A stretch of DNA of 64,000 nt from Actinoplanes derwentensis (GTDB lineage: Bacteria > Actinomycetota > Actinomycetes > Mycobacteriales > Micromonosporaceae): assembly GCF_900104725.1 (NCBI RefSeq), contig NZ_LT629758.1:2294001-2358000 (forward strand). Direction: 5' to 3'. Shown one piece after another: positions 8,491 through 17,834 of this stretch (positions are counted from its first letter, which is position 1; each line of letters opens with the position of its first letter). Both the position numbers and the translations under genes were made by a program. Under the pieces are notes generated by a model. It searched no databases. It was given only the letters and a program-made list of their open reading frames with translations, and was not told the origin of the DNA.

Positions 8491-9765
8491 ATGCGGGTTC
8501 TCGTTCTGACCCTTGGCACTCGTGGCGACGTGCAGCCGTTCCTGCCGCTGACCCGGGAACTGCACCGTCGTGGCCATCAGGCGGTGATCGCCGCGCCGCA
8601 GCGGTTTGCCGAGCTGGCCGCCGCGCACGCGGTACCGTTCTTCGCTCTCGACGACGGCCCGCTTCGCGTGCTAGACGCCGGCTCTGCGGTCGGCGATGTG
8701 GCCGAAGGCGGTCTCCGGGCGAAGGCGGCGTTGATGCGACGCCTTCCGGAGATGTTCAGTCAGGTGCTCGCCGACTGCTGGCAGGCCGCGTCGGACGGCG
8801 CGGACGTGATCGTGCACAACGGACAGGTGATTGCCGGGCAGCATGTGGCCGAGAAGCTCGGCGTACCGGCGGTCTTGGCGCTGCCGTTGCCGATGTATGT
8901 GCCGACCCACGAGTTCCCGTGGCCGGGGCAGGACTTCCCGGACCGGCTGCCACGAGCGTTGAACCGGGCGACTTACGCCGGGATGCGGGCGCCTGCACTG
9001 ATGTTCGGCCGCACCGTCGACCGGTGGCGGGAGAAGCTGGGCCTGCCCCGCCGGCGCGGCCGGCACGATCCCACCCGCCGCCCGGACGGTGGTCCCGCAC
9101 CGGTGCTGCACGCGATCAGCCCGGCGGTTCTGCCACGCCCGGCCGACTGGCCGGACACTGCCCAGGTCACCGGCTATTGGTTCGCCGAGCCCACCGCCCC
9201 CGCCGCTGGAGACGGCCTCAGCGACCACGCGCGGACGTTGCTGGACGGGCCGATGCCGCCGGTGTTCGTCGGGTTCGGCAGTATGGCCGGCCGGTTCCCG
9301 GCCGAGACGACTCGCATCGTGCTGGATGCGCTCGATCGTGCTGGACTGCCCGGCATCGTGGCCGGCGGCTGGGGCGGCCTGCAACCGTTCACCTCCGACC
9401 GGCACGCCTTCGTTTCCGGGGAGGTCGATCATGAGGCGGTGTTCGCGCGTTGCGCGGTGATCGTGCATCACGGTGGCGCCGGGACCACCGCGGCCGCCGC
9501 CCGCGCCGGCCGCCCGCAGGTGATCTGCCCGTTCGTCGGCGATCAACCGTTCTGGGGACGGCGGATGCAGCACCTCGGCGTCGCGCCCGCACCGGTCAGC
9601 CTCAAGAGCCTGGAGGTGCGTTCTCTCGCCGTCGCGGTCAGGCAGGCCGCCGATGATGCGGGCATGGCCGAGACGGCAGAACGGCTCGGTGGACGCATCC
9701 GCGTCGACGACGGCGTCACCGTCGCCGTCGACGCCTTGGAGCAGGTCGCCGCAGCCGGCCGGTGA
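8491..9765 (+). CDS. MGT/sterol-type UDP-glycosyltransferase (GT1 family)
   Basis: The 424-residue enzyme starts with the GT1 N-terminal motif LVLTLGTRGDVQPFLPL and has the C-terminal donor-binding region PPVFVGFGSMAG, VIVHHGGAGTTAAAARAGRP and PFVGDQPFWGRRM. These identify a cytosolic glycosyltransferase of the kind that glycosylates sterols or macrolides (Gtf/MGT-like); the acceptor is unknown. The ATG is preceded by AGGAGG. It stands alone behind the shared leader element, so it is likely regulated with the ABC exporter and nhaA downstream. Confidence 0.9.
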   Translation: MRVLVLTLGTRGDVQPFLPLTRELHRRGHQAVIAAPQRFAELAAAHAVPFFALDDGPLRVLDAGSAVGDVAEGGLRAKAALMRRLPEMFSQVLADCWQAASDGADVIVHNGQVIAGQHVAEKLGVPAVLALPLPMYVPTHEFPWPGQDFPDRLPRALNRATYAGMRAPALMFGRTVDRWREKLGLPRRRGRHDPTRRPDGGPAPVLHAISPAVLPRPADWPDTAQVTGYWFAEPTAPAAGDGLSDHARTLLDGPMPPVFVGFGSMAGRFPAETTRIVLDALDRAGLPGIVAGGWGGLQPFTSDRHAFVSGEVDHEAVFARCAVIVHHGGAGTTAAAARAGRPQVICPFVGDQPFWGRRMQHLGVAPAPVSLKSLEVRSLAVAVRQAADDAGMAETAERLGGRIRVDDGVTVAVDALEQVAAAGR

Positions 9766-9832
9766 CGTGTGCCGCTGCACGTCTCTACGCGCTCGCCTTT
9801 TACTGCTGGGATCTGCGGATCTGACGCAGCCG

Positions 9833-11452
9833 CTAGGAAAGCAGATCGCGGCGGCGGTAGGCGGCGACGCCTAGCACGGTCAGGAGCGTGGCTATGGCGA
9901 GCACGACGGATGAGGCGGTCATGCTCGCCGGAGCGAGTGGTACGGGTGCCAGGTGAGCGAACGGGGAGATGTCGCGTATCCAGTCCGGTGCCGCGACGCT
10001 CTCGGCGATGACCAGCAGCAGGAACCCACCGACGGCGGGAACGCCGCCGAGGGGCCCGGTCCAGCGCGGGGCCCAGCCGGCCGCGAACACCGCCGCGCCG
10101 AGGCTGAGCGCTACGATCGGCAGCACGTTCCACGTGCCGCGCAGCGCGTCGAACAGGGCCAGCTCACCACCGATGGCGGTGACACCCAGCCACGTCGCCA
10201 GGCCGGCGCCGGTGACCAGGACCACCGCGGCCGCGGCGGTGACGGTGATCTCGGCGCCGATCAGCCGGATCCGGGTGATCGGCTGACTGGCGAGCAGGAT
10301 CAGCCGCCGGTCGGACTCGGCCGCGACGAAGGCGGTCATCCGGGCGGTGACGAAGCCACCGACCGGCATGGCGAGGATCGCGAACAGCGTCGCGGCGAAG
10401 CCTGCGATGCTGCCCAGCCCTTCGAAGCCGGCCTGCGACGCCTCGCCAGCCATCGCAGGGTTGTCGCGCAGGAAGTCGGTGACCGACACCGCGGTCAGCC
10501 CGATCAGCAGGTAGTAGGCGCCGATGCCGACCATCCAGCCGGTCAGCGGCCGCAGCACCCGGCGTACTGCGAACGGTGCCATGCCCGCCAGCAGCAGGGT
10601 CCGCGGACGCCGTCCTCCCGCCGCCGGGGTCAGACCGTCGCGAACGTCGCGACGGCGGGCTGCGGCAAGGGTCAGCACCGTGACGAGCGCGGTCGCGGCG
10701 GCCAGCACCAGCAGCGGTAGGACACGGTTGTGAACGTACGGTCCACTCAGCGACAGCAGCCCGAACGGCGACAGCCAGTGCAGCCAGCCGAGGGCGGTGG
10801 CCCCGTCACCGATCATGCGGGCCAGTAGGCCGACGCCCAGCACCGCCACAGCCGTCCCGGTCGCCGCCGAGCGGGCGGGAAAGACCTGCGCTGCCAGCGC
10901 GGCCACCGCGACAAAGAACGCCCCGAGCAGACCAGTGCCTGCGCCGTACAGGACCGCGCCTGCCGGTTCGGTGCCCGACAGCAGCAGAACAGCCGTGATG
11001 GCGGCCGCGGTGGCGGGGACCAGGTGGCGCAGCAGGACAGCTGTGGCCGGGAGACGGCTGGACAGCAGCAGGTCCCAGCGGCCGGCGTCCTCCTCTCCGC
11101 GGGTGATCCGGGTGGTCGCCAGAATCGCCCAGGCGCCGAGCAGGACCGCGATGACCGTACCGACGCGCCACACCGCGAACCCGCCGGCGGTGTCGAGGCC
11201 GATCGGGGCGCCGAACAGCGTCCGAATCGCCGGGTTCCCGGCCAGCGCCTGCAGACCGCCGGCCGCCGCCGGGTCAGCCATCACCTGCGCGTAGGTGGCG
11301 GCGACCAGCGCGGTCATCCCGGCGGCAAGCCCGGCAACGATGAGGGCGCCGCGCCGGATCTGGCGCACGGCCAGCCACGTGACAGCCCGGCCCGGCGCGG
11401 GATGCGACATCGTCACAGGGCCGGCCGGGGCGGGTCGGATGCCGATGCTCAT
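9833..11452 (-). CDS. ABC exporter permease (polyketide antibiotic exporter type)
   Basis: The 539-residue, very hydrophobic protein has about 12 predicted membrane helices in two homologous halves, as in the large permeases of actinobacterial drug exporters annotated as exporters of polyketide antibiotics. GAPIGLDTAGGFAVWRVGT and TTRITRGEEDAGRWDLLLSSRLPA are typical of this group. Its ATG overlaps the stop of the ATPase gene (ATGA), so both form one operon. Substrate unknown; self-resistance or export is the likely role. Confidence 0.85.
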   Translation of the reverse strand: MSIGIRPAPAGPVTMSHPAPGRAVTWLAVRQIRRGALIVAGLAAGMTALVAATYAQVMADPAAAGGLQALAGNPAIRTLFGAPIGLDTAGGFAVWRVGTVIAVLLGAWAILATTRITRGEEDAGRWDLLLSSRLPATAVLLRHLVPATAAAITAVLLLSGTEPAGAVLYGAGTGLLGAFFVAVAALAAQVFPARSAATGTAVAVLGVGLLARMIGDGATALGWLHWLSPFGLLSLSGPYVHNRVLPLLVLAAATALVTVLTLAAARRRDVRDGLTPAAGGRRPRTLLLAGMAPFAVRRVLRPLTGWMVGIGAYYLLIGLTAVSVTDFLRDNPAMAGEASQAGFEGLGSIAGFAATLFAILAMPVGGFVTARMTAFVAAESDRRLILLASQPITRIRLIGAEITVTAAAAVVLVTGAGLATWLGVTAIGGELALFDALRGTWNVLPIVALSLGAAVFAAGWAPRWTGPLGGVPAVGGFLLLVIAESVAAPDWIRDISPFAHLAPVPLAPASMTASSVVLAIATLLTVLGVAAYRRRDLLS

Positions 11453-12342
11453 CGGGCCGTCTCCGTCCCGTAGTAACCGAGGAAGATCTCCTCCAGGCTG
11501 GGCTCGCGCATGCTCAGAGCGGTGACCTCGGCGGCGGCCAGGGCCCGCAGCGCGGGAGCGGGTTCCCCGGTCAGCGTGAACCGCAGGCGTCGTTCTCCGG
11601 CCGGCTCGATCGCCTCGACGCCCGGGATCACGCCCAGATCGGGTGCGCTGCCGGTGTAGGTGATCGTCACTTCAGCCCGGTGCAGACCGCGCAGGTCGCT
11701 GATCGTGGAGACGTCGGCGAGCCGGCCGGCGCGCAGGATGGCGACCCGGTCGCAGACAGCTTCGACCTCGGCGAGCTGGTGCGAGCTCAGGAAGACGGTC
11801 TGCCCGCGGTCGCGGGCGTGACGCACCGCAGTGCGGAACTCGTGTTCCATCAGCGGGTCCAGGCCGCTGGCCGGCTCGTCGAGCACCAGCAGCGGAGCCC
11901 GGGTGGCGAACGCGGCGATCAAGGCGACCTTCTGCCGGTTGCCGGTGGAGTAGGTGCGGGCCGGTTTCGACGCGTCGAGGGCGAACCGTTCGATGAGCTC
12001 ATCGCGGTAGGCCGTGTCGGTGCCCGGGCCGGTGCGGGCTTGCAGGTGCAGGATCTCCGCGCCGGTCAGTTGCGGCCACAACGCCACATCTGCCGGCACG
12101 TAGGCCAGGTGCCGGTGGGCGTGGCCCACGTCGGCGGCGTCGACGCCGAACACCTCGGCGCGGCCGGCGCTCGGGCGGGCGAGGCCGAGCAGCAGGCGGA
12201 TGGTGGTGGACTTGCCGGCGCCGTTGGGGCCGAGGAACCCGAACACCTCGCCCGCGACGACGTCCAGGTTCAGGGTGTCGAGGGCGGTCAGGCGGCCGTA
12301 GCGTTTCGTCAGGTCGACAGCGCGCAGCGCGGGATCGGTCAT
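11449..12342 (-). CDS. ABC exporter ATP-binding protein
   Basis: A DrrA/CcmA-type ATPase of 297 residues with Walker A GPNGAGKST, Q-loop region, signature YSTGNRQKVALIAAF, Walker B LLVLDEPASGLDP and H-loop FLSSHQLAEVEAVCDR, followed by a 90-residue C-terminal extension typical of antibiotic exporters. The signature is the variant STGNRQK rather than LSGGQ, normal in this subgroup. ATG 12342 is preferred over the adjacent GTG 12345. It is the first gene of the exporter operon and lies behind leader element copy 2. Confidence 0.92.
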   Translation of the reverse strand: MTDPALRAVDLTKRYGRLTALDTLNLDVVAGEVFGFLGPNGAGKSTTIRLLLGLARPSAGRAEVFGVDAADVGHAHRHLAYVPADVALWPQLTGAEILHLQARTGPGTDTAYRDELIERFALDASKPARTYSTGNRQKVALIAAFATRAPLLVLDEPASGLDPLMEHEFRTAVRHARDRGQTVFLSSHQLAEVEAVCDRVAILRAGRLADVSTISDLRGLHRAEVTITYTGSAPDLGVIPGVEAIEPAGERRLRFTLTGEPAPALRALAAAEVTALSMREPSLEEIFLGYYGTETAR

Positions 12343-12381
12343 CACAGGAGGCCTTCCGGGTCGGGGCGTGGATCAATGACC

Positions 12382-12419
12382 GCCGACCAGACTTCCCGGC
12401 ACACCTGTCGCTCACCGTA
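12382..12419 (-). promoter_or_regulatory. Conserved leader element, copy 2 (ABC exporter)
   Basis: On the minus strand a -10-like TACGGT (12419-12414) is followed after eight bases by the element at 12405-12382, core GGGAAGTCTGGTCGGC. Its 3' GGTCGG can pair with CCGACC further down the leader to make a hairpin, as in the nhaA copy. The exporter ATG begins 39 nt after the element. Confidence 0.65.
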
Positions 12420-12553
12420 CGCCCACCCCGCACGGGGCGGGAAGCCCCCGCGCTGCGATCACCGCAGCAGGCCGAAGTCCTGCCCGTGATAGACCTCAGA
12501 CACTCCGCCGGCGTGCGTTGTCCGAGCTGTTGGTGAGGTCGGCACGAGGGCGG
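12420..12553. other. Spacer between nhaA and the ABC exporter leader
   Basis: No gene is seen. GCCCCGTGCGGGGTGGGC on the minus strand (about 12421-12440) can form a GC-rich hairpin and could end nhaA transcription, although it has no T-tract. Confidence 0.35.
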
Positions 12554-13870
12554 CTACCGTCCGATCTCGTGGTCAGCCTCGTACACGTCGGGGATGCCAT
12601 CGTGGTCCGCGTCAACGTTCTCGATGTCGTGGATACGCCGGTACACCCGGTTACGGATTCGCAGCACGACCGTGGCCAGCAGTGCGGCGGCCAGCGATCC
12701 GGCCAGGACGGCGACCTTGACGTGGTCGTCGCGTTCGCTGCCGGAGCCGAACGCCAGTTCCCCGATGAGTAGCGAGACGGTGAAGCCGAGCCCGCCGAGC
12801 ATGGCCAGACCGATCACGTCGGTCCAGCTGAGCCCTTCGTCGAGGTTGGCGCGGGTGAACCGTGCAACCAGCCACGTCGCTGCGGTGATACCGATGGTCT
12901 TACCGATCACCAGCCCGGCCATGATGCCGAGCGCGACCGAGTCGCTCAGCGACGCGCCGAGACCGCTGAGCCCGCCGATGGTCACGCCGGCCGACAGCAG
13001 CGCGAACACCGGAACGGCGAACCCGGACGACAGCGGCCGGAACCGGTGCTCGAAATGCTCCGCCAGGCCGGGTCCGGCGTCCGGGCCCCCCGCGGCGTCG
13101 CTGCGTACGACCGGCACGGTGAACGCCAGAAGCACTCCGGCGACAGTGGCGTGCACCCCCGACTCGTGCATCAGTACCCACGTCGCGGCGGCCAGCGGCA
13201 GCAGCAGCCACCACGACCGGACTCGCCGCTGCACCAGCACGCCGAACACCGCCAGCGGTATCAGCATCGCCAGCAATGGCAGCACCGACAGTTGGGCGGT
13301 GTAGAACACGGCGATGATGGCGATGGCCAGCAGATCGTCGACCACCGCAAGGGTGAGCAGGAACGTCCGTAGCCCCGCCGGCAGATGCCGCCCCACCACG
13401 GCCAGCACCGCAAGGGCGAACGCGATGTCGGTCGCGGTCGGGATCGCCCAGCCTCGCAGCGCGCCGTCACCCGTACCGAGGTTGAACGCAACGTAGATCA
13501 GCGCCGGAACGATCACGCCGCCCACGGCGGCGGCCACGGGGACCGCGGCCCGCCGCGGGTCACGCAGATCCCCGGCGACGAACTCCCGTTTGAGCTCCAA
13601 ACCCGCGACGAAGAAGAAGATCGCCAGCAGGCCGTCCGCGGCCCACGTCGCCAGGCTCAGATTGAGGTGCCAGGCCGCCGGGCCAATCTTGAAGTCGCGA
13701 AGAGCCTCGTACGCCGGCGCCCACGGCGAGTTTGCCCACACCAGCGCCATCACCGCCGCAACCAGCAGCAGCGCCCCGCCGATGGTCTCCTGCCGCAGGA
13801 TCTCCCCGATGCGGCGCGCCTCCGGCCAGGAACCACGCCGGAACAGAGAACTACGGGGGCTGTCACTCAC
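12554..13870 (-). CDS. nhaA: Na+/H+ antiporter NhaA
   Basis: The 438-residue protein is a complete Nha[54 protein letters not shown] and [20 protein letters not shown], the last carrying the ion-binding Asp pair, with about 12 helices. It exchanges sodium (or lithium) for protons across the cytoplasmic membrane. The C-terminus adds a 30-residue tail with [16 protein letters not shown], an EF-hand-like acidic loop. The GTG at 13870 gives the family N-terminus; the frame open further upstream runs through transposon debris. It lies behind leader element copy 3. Confidence 0.92.
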   Translation of the reverse strand: MSDSPRSSLFRRGSWPEARRIGEILRQETIGGALLLVAAVMALVWANSPWAPAYEALRDFKIGPAAWHLNLSLATWAADGLLAIFFFVAGLELKREFVAGDLRDPRRAAVPVAAAVGGVIVPALIYVAFNLGTGDGALRGWAIPTATDIAFALAVLAVVGRHLPAGLRTFLLTLAVVDDLLAIAIIAVFYTAQLSVLPLLAMLIPLAVFGVLVQRRVRSWWLLLPLAAATWVLMHESGVHATVAGVLLAFTVPVVRSDAAGGPDAGPGLAEHFEHRFRPLSSGFAVPVFALLSAGVTIGGLSGLGASLSDSVALGIMAGLVIGKTIGITAATWLVARFTRANLDEGLSWTDVIGLAMLGGLGFTVSLLIGELAFGSGSERDDHVKVAVLAGSLAAALLATVVLRIRNRVYRRIHDIENVDADHDGIPDVYEADHEIGR

Positions 13871-13906
13871 GACGGTGCTCGCTTTCAGGGGTCGGGCCAA
13901 CCAATT

Positions 13907-13943
13907 GCCGACCAGACTTCCCGGCGCACCTGATCTCACTCTA
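13907..13943 (-). promoter_or_regulatory. Conserved leader element, copy 3 (nhaA)
   Basis: On the minus strand TAGAGT (13943-13938) is followed after seven bases by the element at 13930-13907, core GGGAAGTCTGGTCGGC. GGTCGG pairs perfectly with CCGACC twelve bases later. The GTG of nhaA starts 36 nt after the element. Spacing and architecture match copies 1 and 2. Confidence 0.68.
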
Positions 13944-13989
13944 TCCCACGACCCCTGCGTACCGGCCCAGCGTGTCACGCAGGCCCCCT

Positions 13990-14098
13990 GGCGTAGACCG
14001 TACGACGCAAGACGCCATATTCCTTGATCGCGATGGTGCTGCCGTTTAGAGGAGCACAGCTTCCCGACCACCAGCGCGGCGGTAGCGTGCCCGACCTG
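13990..14098 (-). pseudogene. Tn3 transposase fragment (third part of the split host tnpA)
   Basis: Minus-strand translation reads [20 protein letters not shown] and, after a frameshift, [14 protein letters not shown]. This is the Tn3 TnpA segment that should follow ...MWDDLLRVAASVHGG, which is found 5.3 kb away at 19372-19483. It is part of an old transposase gene broken by later insertions. Confidence 0.75.
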
Positions 14099-14195
14099 GG
14101 TGTCGGTACTGGTGAGATCGCCTATTTGACTGTCACAGGTTCTCCTTCGAATCCGGTTCCAGGCCCGTCTCCGATGAGGCCACGTCGGGACCGGC

Positions 14196-15125
14196 TCAGC
14201 TTGCAGTGGAAGCAGGGGCTGCCGCTGTGGTTGTGCTCGGCGCCAGTTGGAAGTGCCAGATGATCTGGCTCGGTGTTCCCTCCCAGGCGGCGCCGGCTGC
14301 CGCCGGGACGATGCCCAGCAGCGACCAGGGCCAGGCGTCCCACGGTCCTGTCGCAATCTCCCCGGGCATGTCCTCGCTGGTGTCGCCGGACATCCGAGGC
14401 TCCTCGCAACGCCGTGGCTGCAGGCCCAATGGCAAGGCGACACGCAGATAGTCACTGGCCCGATGGCGGAACGCAGGCAGCAGCCCGGGATCGCCTTCGG
14501 CAGAACGTACTCGCGGCACCGACCCCAATGCCACGAGCTCGTGGTGCACATCCGTGATCACCAGATGGCCGCCAGGACGCAGGACCCGGGCGAACTCGGT
14601 GATCGCCGGGCCGACATCGGAAAGGTGAGTCAGCGCCAACGCGCACACGACGACATCGACGTGGTCGTCGGGTATGGGAAGCTCGTGCAAGTTGCCCTGC
14701 CGCAGCTCGGCGTTCGGAACGCGCGTACGAGCGTGAGCCAGCATTTCCGGGGAGCTGTCGACGCCGATGACCCGGTGGCCTTGTTTGCCGAGGTACTCGG
14801 TGTATCTGCCGGTGCCGCAAGCCGCGTCCAAGGCGACGCCCGGTGGCAGGGAGCCGAGGATTTCGTGCACGATGGGTTCTTCGATGTCGAACAGCCCGTT
14901 ACCTGGTTGATCGTAGGTTGCGGACCACACCTTGTAGCCGTTGACGGTGTCGACCTGCGCTGCGGTGACTCCTTCACCGTTCAGCGACGGGCTGTCCAGA
15001 AGGCGCCGGACCTCGCTGATACGCGCTTCGATGAAGTCCCGGTCGTAGTCGCCGGCGAAGGCACGCAGCAACGCCACGCCCTCCAGCCCCAGTGTGTAGG
15101 CGAGGGGGTGCTGGTATGCCACCAA
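14196..15125 (-). CDS. Class I SAM-dependent methyltransferase
   Basis: The 309-residue product has a short N-terminal helical region and a Methyltransf_11-type core: [20 protein letters not shown] (motif I), [17 protein letters not shown] (motif II), [18 protein letters not shown] and [19 protein letters not shown]. The acceptor is not evident. The start is TTG 15125 or GTG 15122; neither has a strong RBS. The gene sits between two fragments of a disrupted Tn3 transposase and next to element 1, so it was probably brought in with mobile DNA. Confidence 0.85.
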   Translation of the reverse strand: MVAYQHPLAYTLGLEGVALLRAFAGDYDRDFIEARISEVRRLLDSPSLNGEGVTAAQVDTVNGYKVWSATYDQPGNGLFDIEEPIVHEILGSLPPGVALDAACGTGRYTEYLGKQGHRVIGVDSSPEMLAHARTRVPNAELRQGNLHELPIPDDHVDVVVCALALTHLSDVGPAITEFARVLRPGGHLVITDVHHELVALGSVPRVRSAEGDPGLLPAFRHRASDYLRVALPLGLQPRRCEEPRMSGDTSEDMPGEIATGPWDAWPWSLLGIVPAAAGAAWEGTPSQIIWHFQLAPSTTTAAAPASTAS

Positions 15126-15325
15126 GCGACCGTAGCGACGACATGCGGATCGGACTATCCAATTTCTCGCGGCTCAGCTCTGCAGAAATCGACGGATCGG
15201 GGACCCGATACAGTCGCTCCAGGATCGCCGCTACCCGCGTATCCCCTGTTCAGGGCGTCGCCTATCGGTCGGGAGCGCGACATGCGAAGTGTCGCCAGTT
15301 CGCATCCGATGCAATCGCGGCACAA
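15126..15325. other. Flank of element 1, no gene recognised
   Basis: No complete gene is seen. A minus-strand peptide LERLYRVPDPSISAEL is open but unassigned. The stretch ends at the left inverted repeat of element 1. Confidence 0.35.
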
Positions 15326-15364
15326 GGACTGACGTTCGGGAAAGTCACGCTAAGGATGATCTTG
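15326..15364 (+). repeat. Left terminal inverted repeat of element 1
   Basis: This 39-bp sequence matches the complement of 19333-19371 with one mismatch (position 6, G versus A). TCACGCTAAG at its inner side resembles the Tn3 repeat inner end. Confidence 0.8.
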
Positions 15365-15446
15365 GCGTTGGTGAGCCGGGCTGAGATCTGCCGACTTCAA
15401 TCAAAATCAAGCGATAATCGTCGATGGCGACGGTTATCGATGTGGT

Positions 15447-16156
15447 GTGAGAAGTTTTCTTACTCCCGCCGAAGAGGCGGTCTATGGCCGGTTCACCGGC
15501 CCGCCGGAGCAGGCGGTCCTTGAGCGGTTCTTCTTCCTGGACGATGCGGAACGGGGCCTCGTCGTGGTCAAGCGTGGTGACCACAACCGGTTGGGTTTCA
15601 GTCTCCAGTTGGTGACGGTTCGTCATCTGGGCCGGTTCCTGGATGATCCCCTCGACCGGAGATCTGCGAGGTGTACGGCTACCGCCCGTATGCGGCGGTG
15701 AGGGATTCGCTGCTGGGGTGGGCGACCGGAGACGGGCCGAAGGCGTTGTTCTACTCGGCGGTGGCCCGGTTGCGCGCGGAGCGGGTGTCGCTGCCCGGGG
15801 TGACGAGGTGGCCGGTGCCCGCAAGGCGGCCGAGCTCCGGCTGTACGTGGCCCTGGCCGACGCGATCACTGCGGAGCAGGCCGATGAGCTGCGGAAGATC
15901 CTGAAAGTGCCGGAGGGCAAGCACCGGTCGTAGTTGGAGTTGTGGCGGCGTGGGCCGAAGAATCCGACCGGGCGGGGCATGGTGCGCTCGCTGGAGCGGG
16001 TGGCGGAGATCGCGGGGCTGCACATGGGTGCGGCGGGTGATCGAGCTGGCCCGGGCGGGGTTCGAGGCGAAGGCGCCGAAGCTGGCGGCGTTGAAGCAGC
16101 ATCGCAAGACCGCGACCCTGTTGGCGACGGTGCGGTGGCTGGAGGTCACCGCGTAA
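15447..16156 (+). pseudogene. Decayed Tn3 transposase, N-terminal part (DUF4158)
   Basis: The first piece gives FLTPAEEAVYGRFTGPP and LGFSLQLVTVRHLGRFLDDP, the DUF4158 start of actinobacterial Tn3 transposases. The gene then continues across three frames with an internal deletion: VYGYRPYAAVRDSLLGW, LYVALADAITAEQADELRKI, then past a stop LELWRRGPKNPTGRGMVRSL and AALKQHRKTATLLATVRWLE. The C-terminal two thirds, with the catalytic DDE residues, is missing. Confidence 0.85.
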
Positions 16157-16172
16157 GCGTTCCTGCTGCCCG

Positions 16173-16844
16173 CTACGAGTTGAACAACTTCCAGTGGCCC
16201 TCGGAGACCACTTCGATGGAGCCGTCGGCCACCTTGATGGCGGTCTGCTCGTCGATCGCGTACGCCGGTCCCGAGATTCCGGCCGCCCACCGTTCTGCTG
16301 CGGCCGTGGTGTTCTCCGGGCAATCCGGGTGATCCAGGTGCGGGAAGATCGAGAAGTCGACCACGCCGAGTGCGTTGTCGCCGCCGGTGGGCGGCTTCCA
16401 GCCGACGAAGTCCTCCCCGATGCGAGGGGTCAGCGCCAGGCTTCCGGCGCTGAGTCCCACGTAGACCGTGTCGGTCAGCGACGGCAGGAGGTCCGCCAGC
16501 CCGGACTCGCGCATCCAGTGGCACAGGTACAGGGTGTCGCCGCCGTTGACCAGCAGGACGTCCGCTTCCCGGACCCAGGAGACCCAGCGCTCTTTGTCGA
16601 TGCTGGGCAGGGCCGTGAGTTCCAGCGTGCCCACCGATTTCCACCCCAGGCCGGTCATCGGACTGGGGGATTGTCCGCTGGTGAAACGCCAGGGCCCGCC
16701 CGGATCCCCGTACGGGCCCCCGTACCCCGCGGTGGGGATGCAGAGGGCGTTGGCCTCGGCGACCGGTTTACCCAGCAGGTCGACCAGCGCGTCCTGGACG
16801 CTCGCGTTCCTGATACCGGAGTCGGTGAGCAGCAGCTTCATCAT
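16173..16844 (-). CDS. pepE: Peptidase E (family S51 dipeptidase)
   Basis: The 223-residue protein has the PepE layout: MKLLLTDSGIRN start, DVLLVNGGDTLYLCHWMRES and the nucleophile elbow YVGLSAGSLAL with catalytic Ser, then PHLDHPDCPENT. PepE cleaves Asp-X dipeptides in the cytoplasm; close relatives include cyanophycinase-like enzymes. An AAGGA RBS precedes the paired ATGs. It is a passenger inside element 1, transcribed opposite to the transposase remnant. Confidence 0.9.
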   Translation of the reverse strand: MMKLLLTDSGIRNASVQDALVDLLGKPVAEANALCIPTAGYGGPYGDPGGPWRFTSGQSPSPMTGLGWKSVGTLELTALPSIDKERWVSWVREADVLLVNGGDTLYLCHWMRESGLADLLPSLTDTVYVGLSAGSLALTPRIGEDFVGWKPPTGGDNALGVVDFSIFPHLDHPDCPENTTAAAERWAAGISGPAYAIDEQTAIKVADGSIEVVSEGHWKLFNS

Positions 16845-16995
16845 GTCCTTCCCGAGGGATGTCGGCGACGTAGTCGGAAGCGATGGTCGGTCTGGTCCAC
16901 CTTGGCCACCTCCGCTGGCCCCCTCACCGGTCAGCGGGGTGACTGGCGTCAGCCGGCGGACCGCGATGCGGCCAAAGGTGAGACCGATACGCCTG

Positions 16996-17586
16996 TCAGC
17001 GGAGACCGGCTCGCTGCAGGATCTCGACGACGATCTGCCCCTTACCGGCGACGTAGTGTGCCATCGACAAGGGATGTTCGGCGGCGGCCTCGAACTTGCG
17101 GGTTGTGTAACGGTCCCGGTCTTCTGGGTGGGTTCGTAGCCAGTCGCGGAAGATCACGTGGCGGAGGTACTCGTCGCAGTCGGGGCCGAAGACATGCAGG
17201 TTCACGCTGTGATCAGCGTTCCAGAGGCACCGGTGCTCGTACCAGTGCGGCTCCCGGGTGCGCAGGGTGTAGCCGGTCGAGGCCAGCGCCGGCACATACG
17301 CATCCTCGGCCGCCGGGTCCGCGACGATCAGGTCGATGTCGATGCGGTCCTTCGCCGCAAGGCCCGGCACGGCCGTCGACCCGACATGGTCGACAGCAAG
17401 GACGCGAGCGCCGAGAGCGGATCGGATACGGGCTTCCTCGCGGGCGTACATCGCGGGCCACTCCGGGTCGTACGGGCTGACGGTGATCGGCGACGTCACC
17501 TCCGCCGGCCGGTCTCCCACCACGCGCCGGGCCATCTGCTCCGGAGTAAGCGGCTTCGGCGGCGAGGGCAACGGCGGCAGGCGCAT
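16996..17586 (-). CDS. GrpB family protein (nucleotidyltransferase fold)
   Basis: The 196-residue product matches the GrpB/UPF0157 family: ITVSPYDPEWPAMYAREEARI, VLAVDHVGSTAVPGLAAKDRIDIDLIV with the GS...D.D nucleotidyltransferase core, HVFGPDCDEYLRHVIFRDWLR and a C-terminal KFEAAAEHP. The substrate of this family is not established. The ATG at 17586 is preferred; an in-frame start eleven codons upstream is possible. Second passenger of element 1. Confidence 0.88.
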   Translation of the reverse strand: MRLPPLPSPPKPLTPEQMARRVVGDRPAEVTSPITVSPYDPEWPAMYAREEARIRSALGARVLAVDHVGSTAVPGLAAKDRIDIDLIVADPAAEDAYVPALASTGYTLRTREPHWYEHRCLWNADHSVNLHVFGPDCDEYLRHVIFRDWLRTHPEDRDRYTTRKFEAAAEHPLSMAHYVAGKGQIVVEILQRAGLR

Positions 17587-17834
17587 GGACGCGACGCTAC
17601 TGCCGTAACGCAAGATCACCGCGCCCAGCCGGGAACGGACGGCGGGATTTAGGAAGAGCGGTACAGCGATTAGCGCTGAGAATGATCTTGCTCTGAGGTC
17701 TCACGTAGACGCTCGATCTACGACGAAGACCTGACGCCGCTGAACGCGCTGGATCCCGCAGCGATCCATCACGCCATCGCGCAAGTGGCACGACTGGCAG
17801 CAGACAAGCAGGTGCACGTCTTCATTTCTGCGAG
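17587..17834. other. Spacer with a possible gene remnant
   Basis: On the plus strand 17710-17830 reads YDEDLTPLNALDPAAIHHAI and AQVARLAADKQVHVFISAS, which looks like real protein but has no start and ends where the next gene begins. I cannot name its family. It is probably a gene tail left by rearrangement in element 1. Confidence 0.35.

Noticed and set aside
13871..14551. N-terminal extension of the nhaA frame
   Set aside because: The frame is open but reads through the leader element, Tn3 debris and the methyltransferase gene; NhaA begins at 13870.
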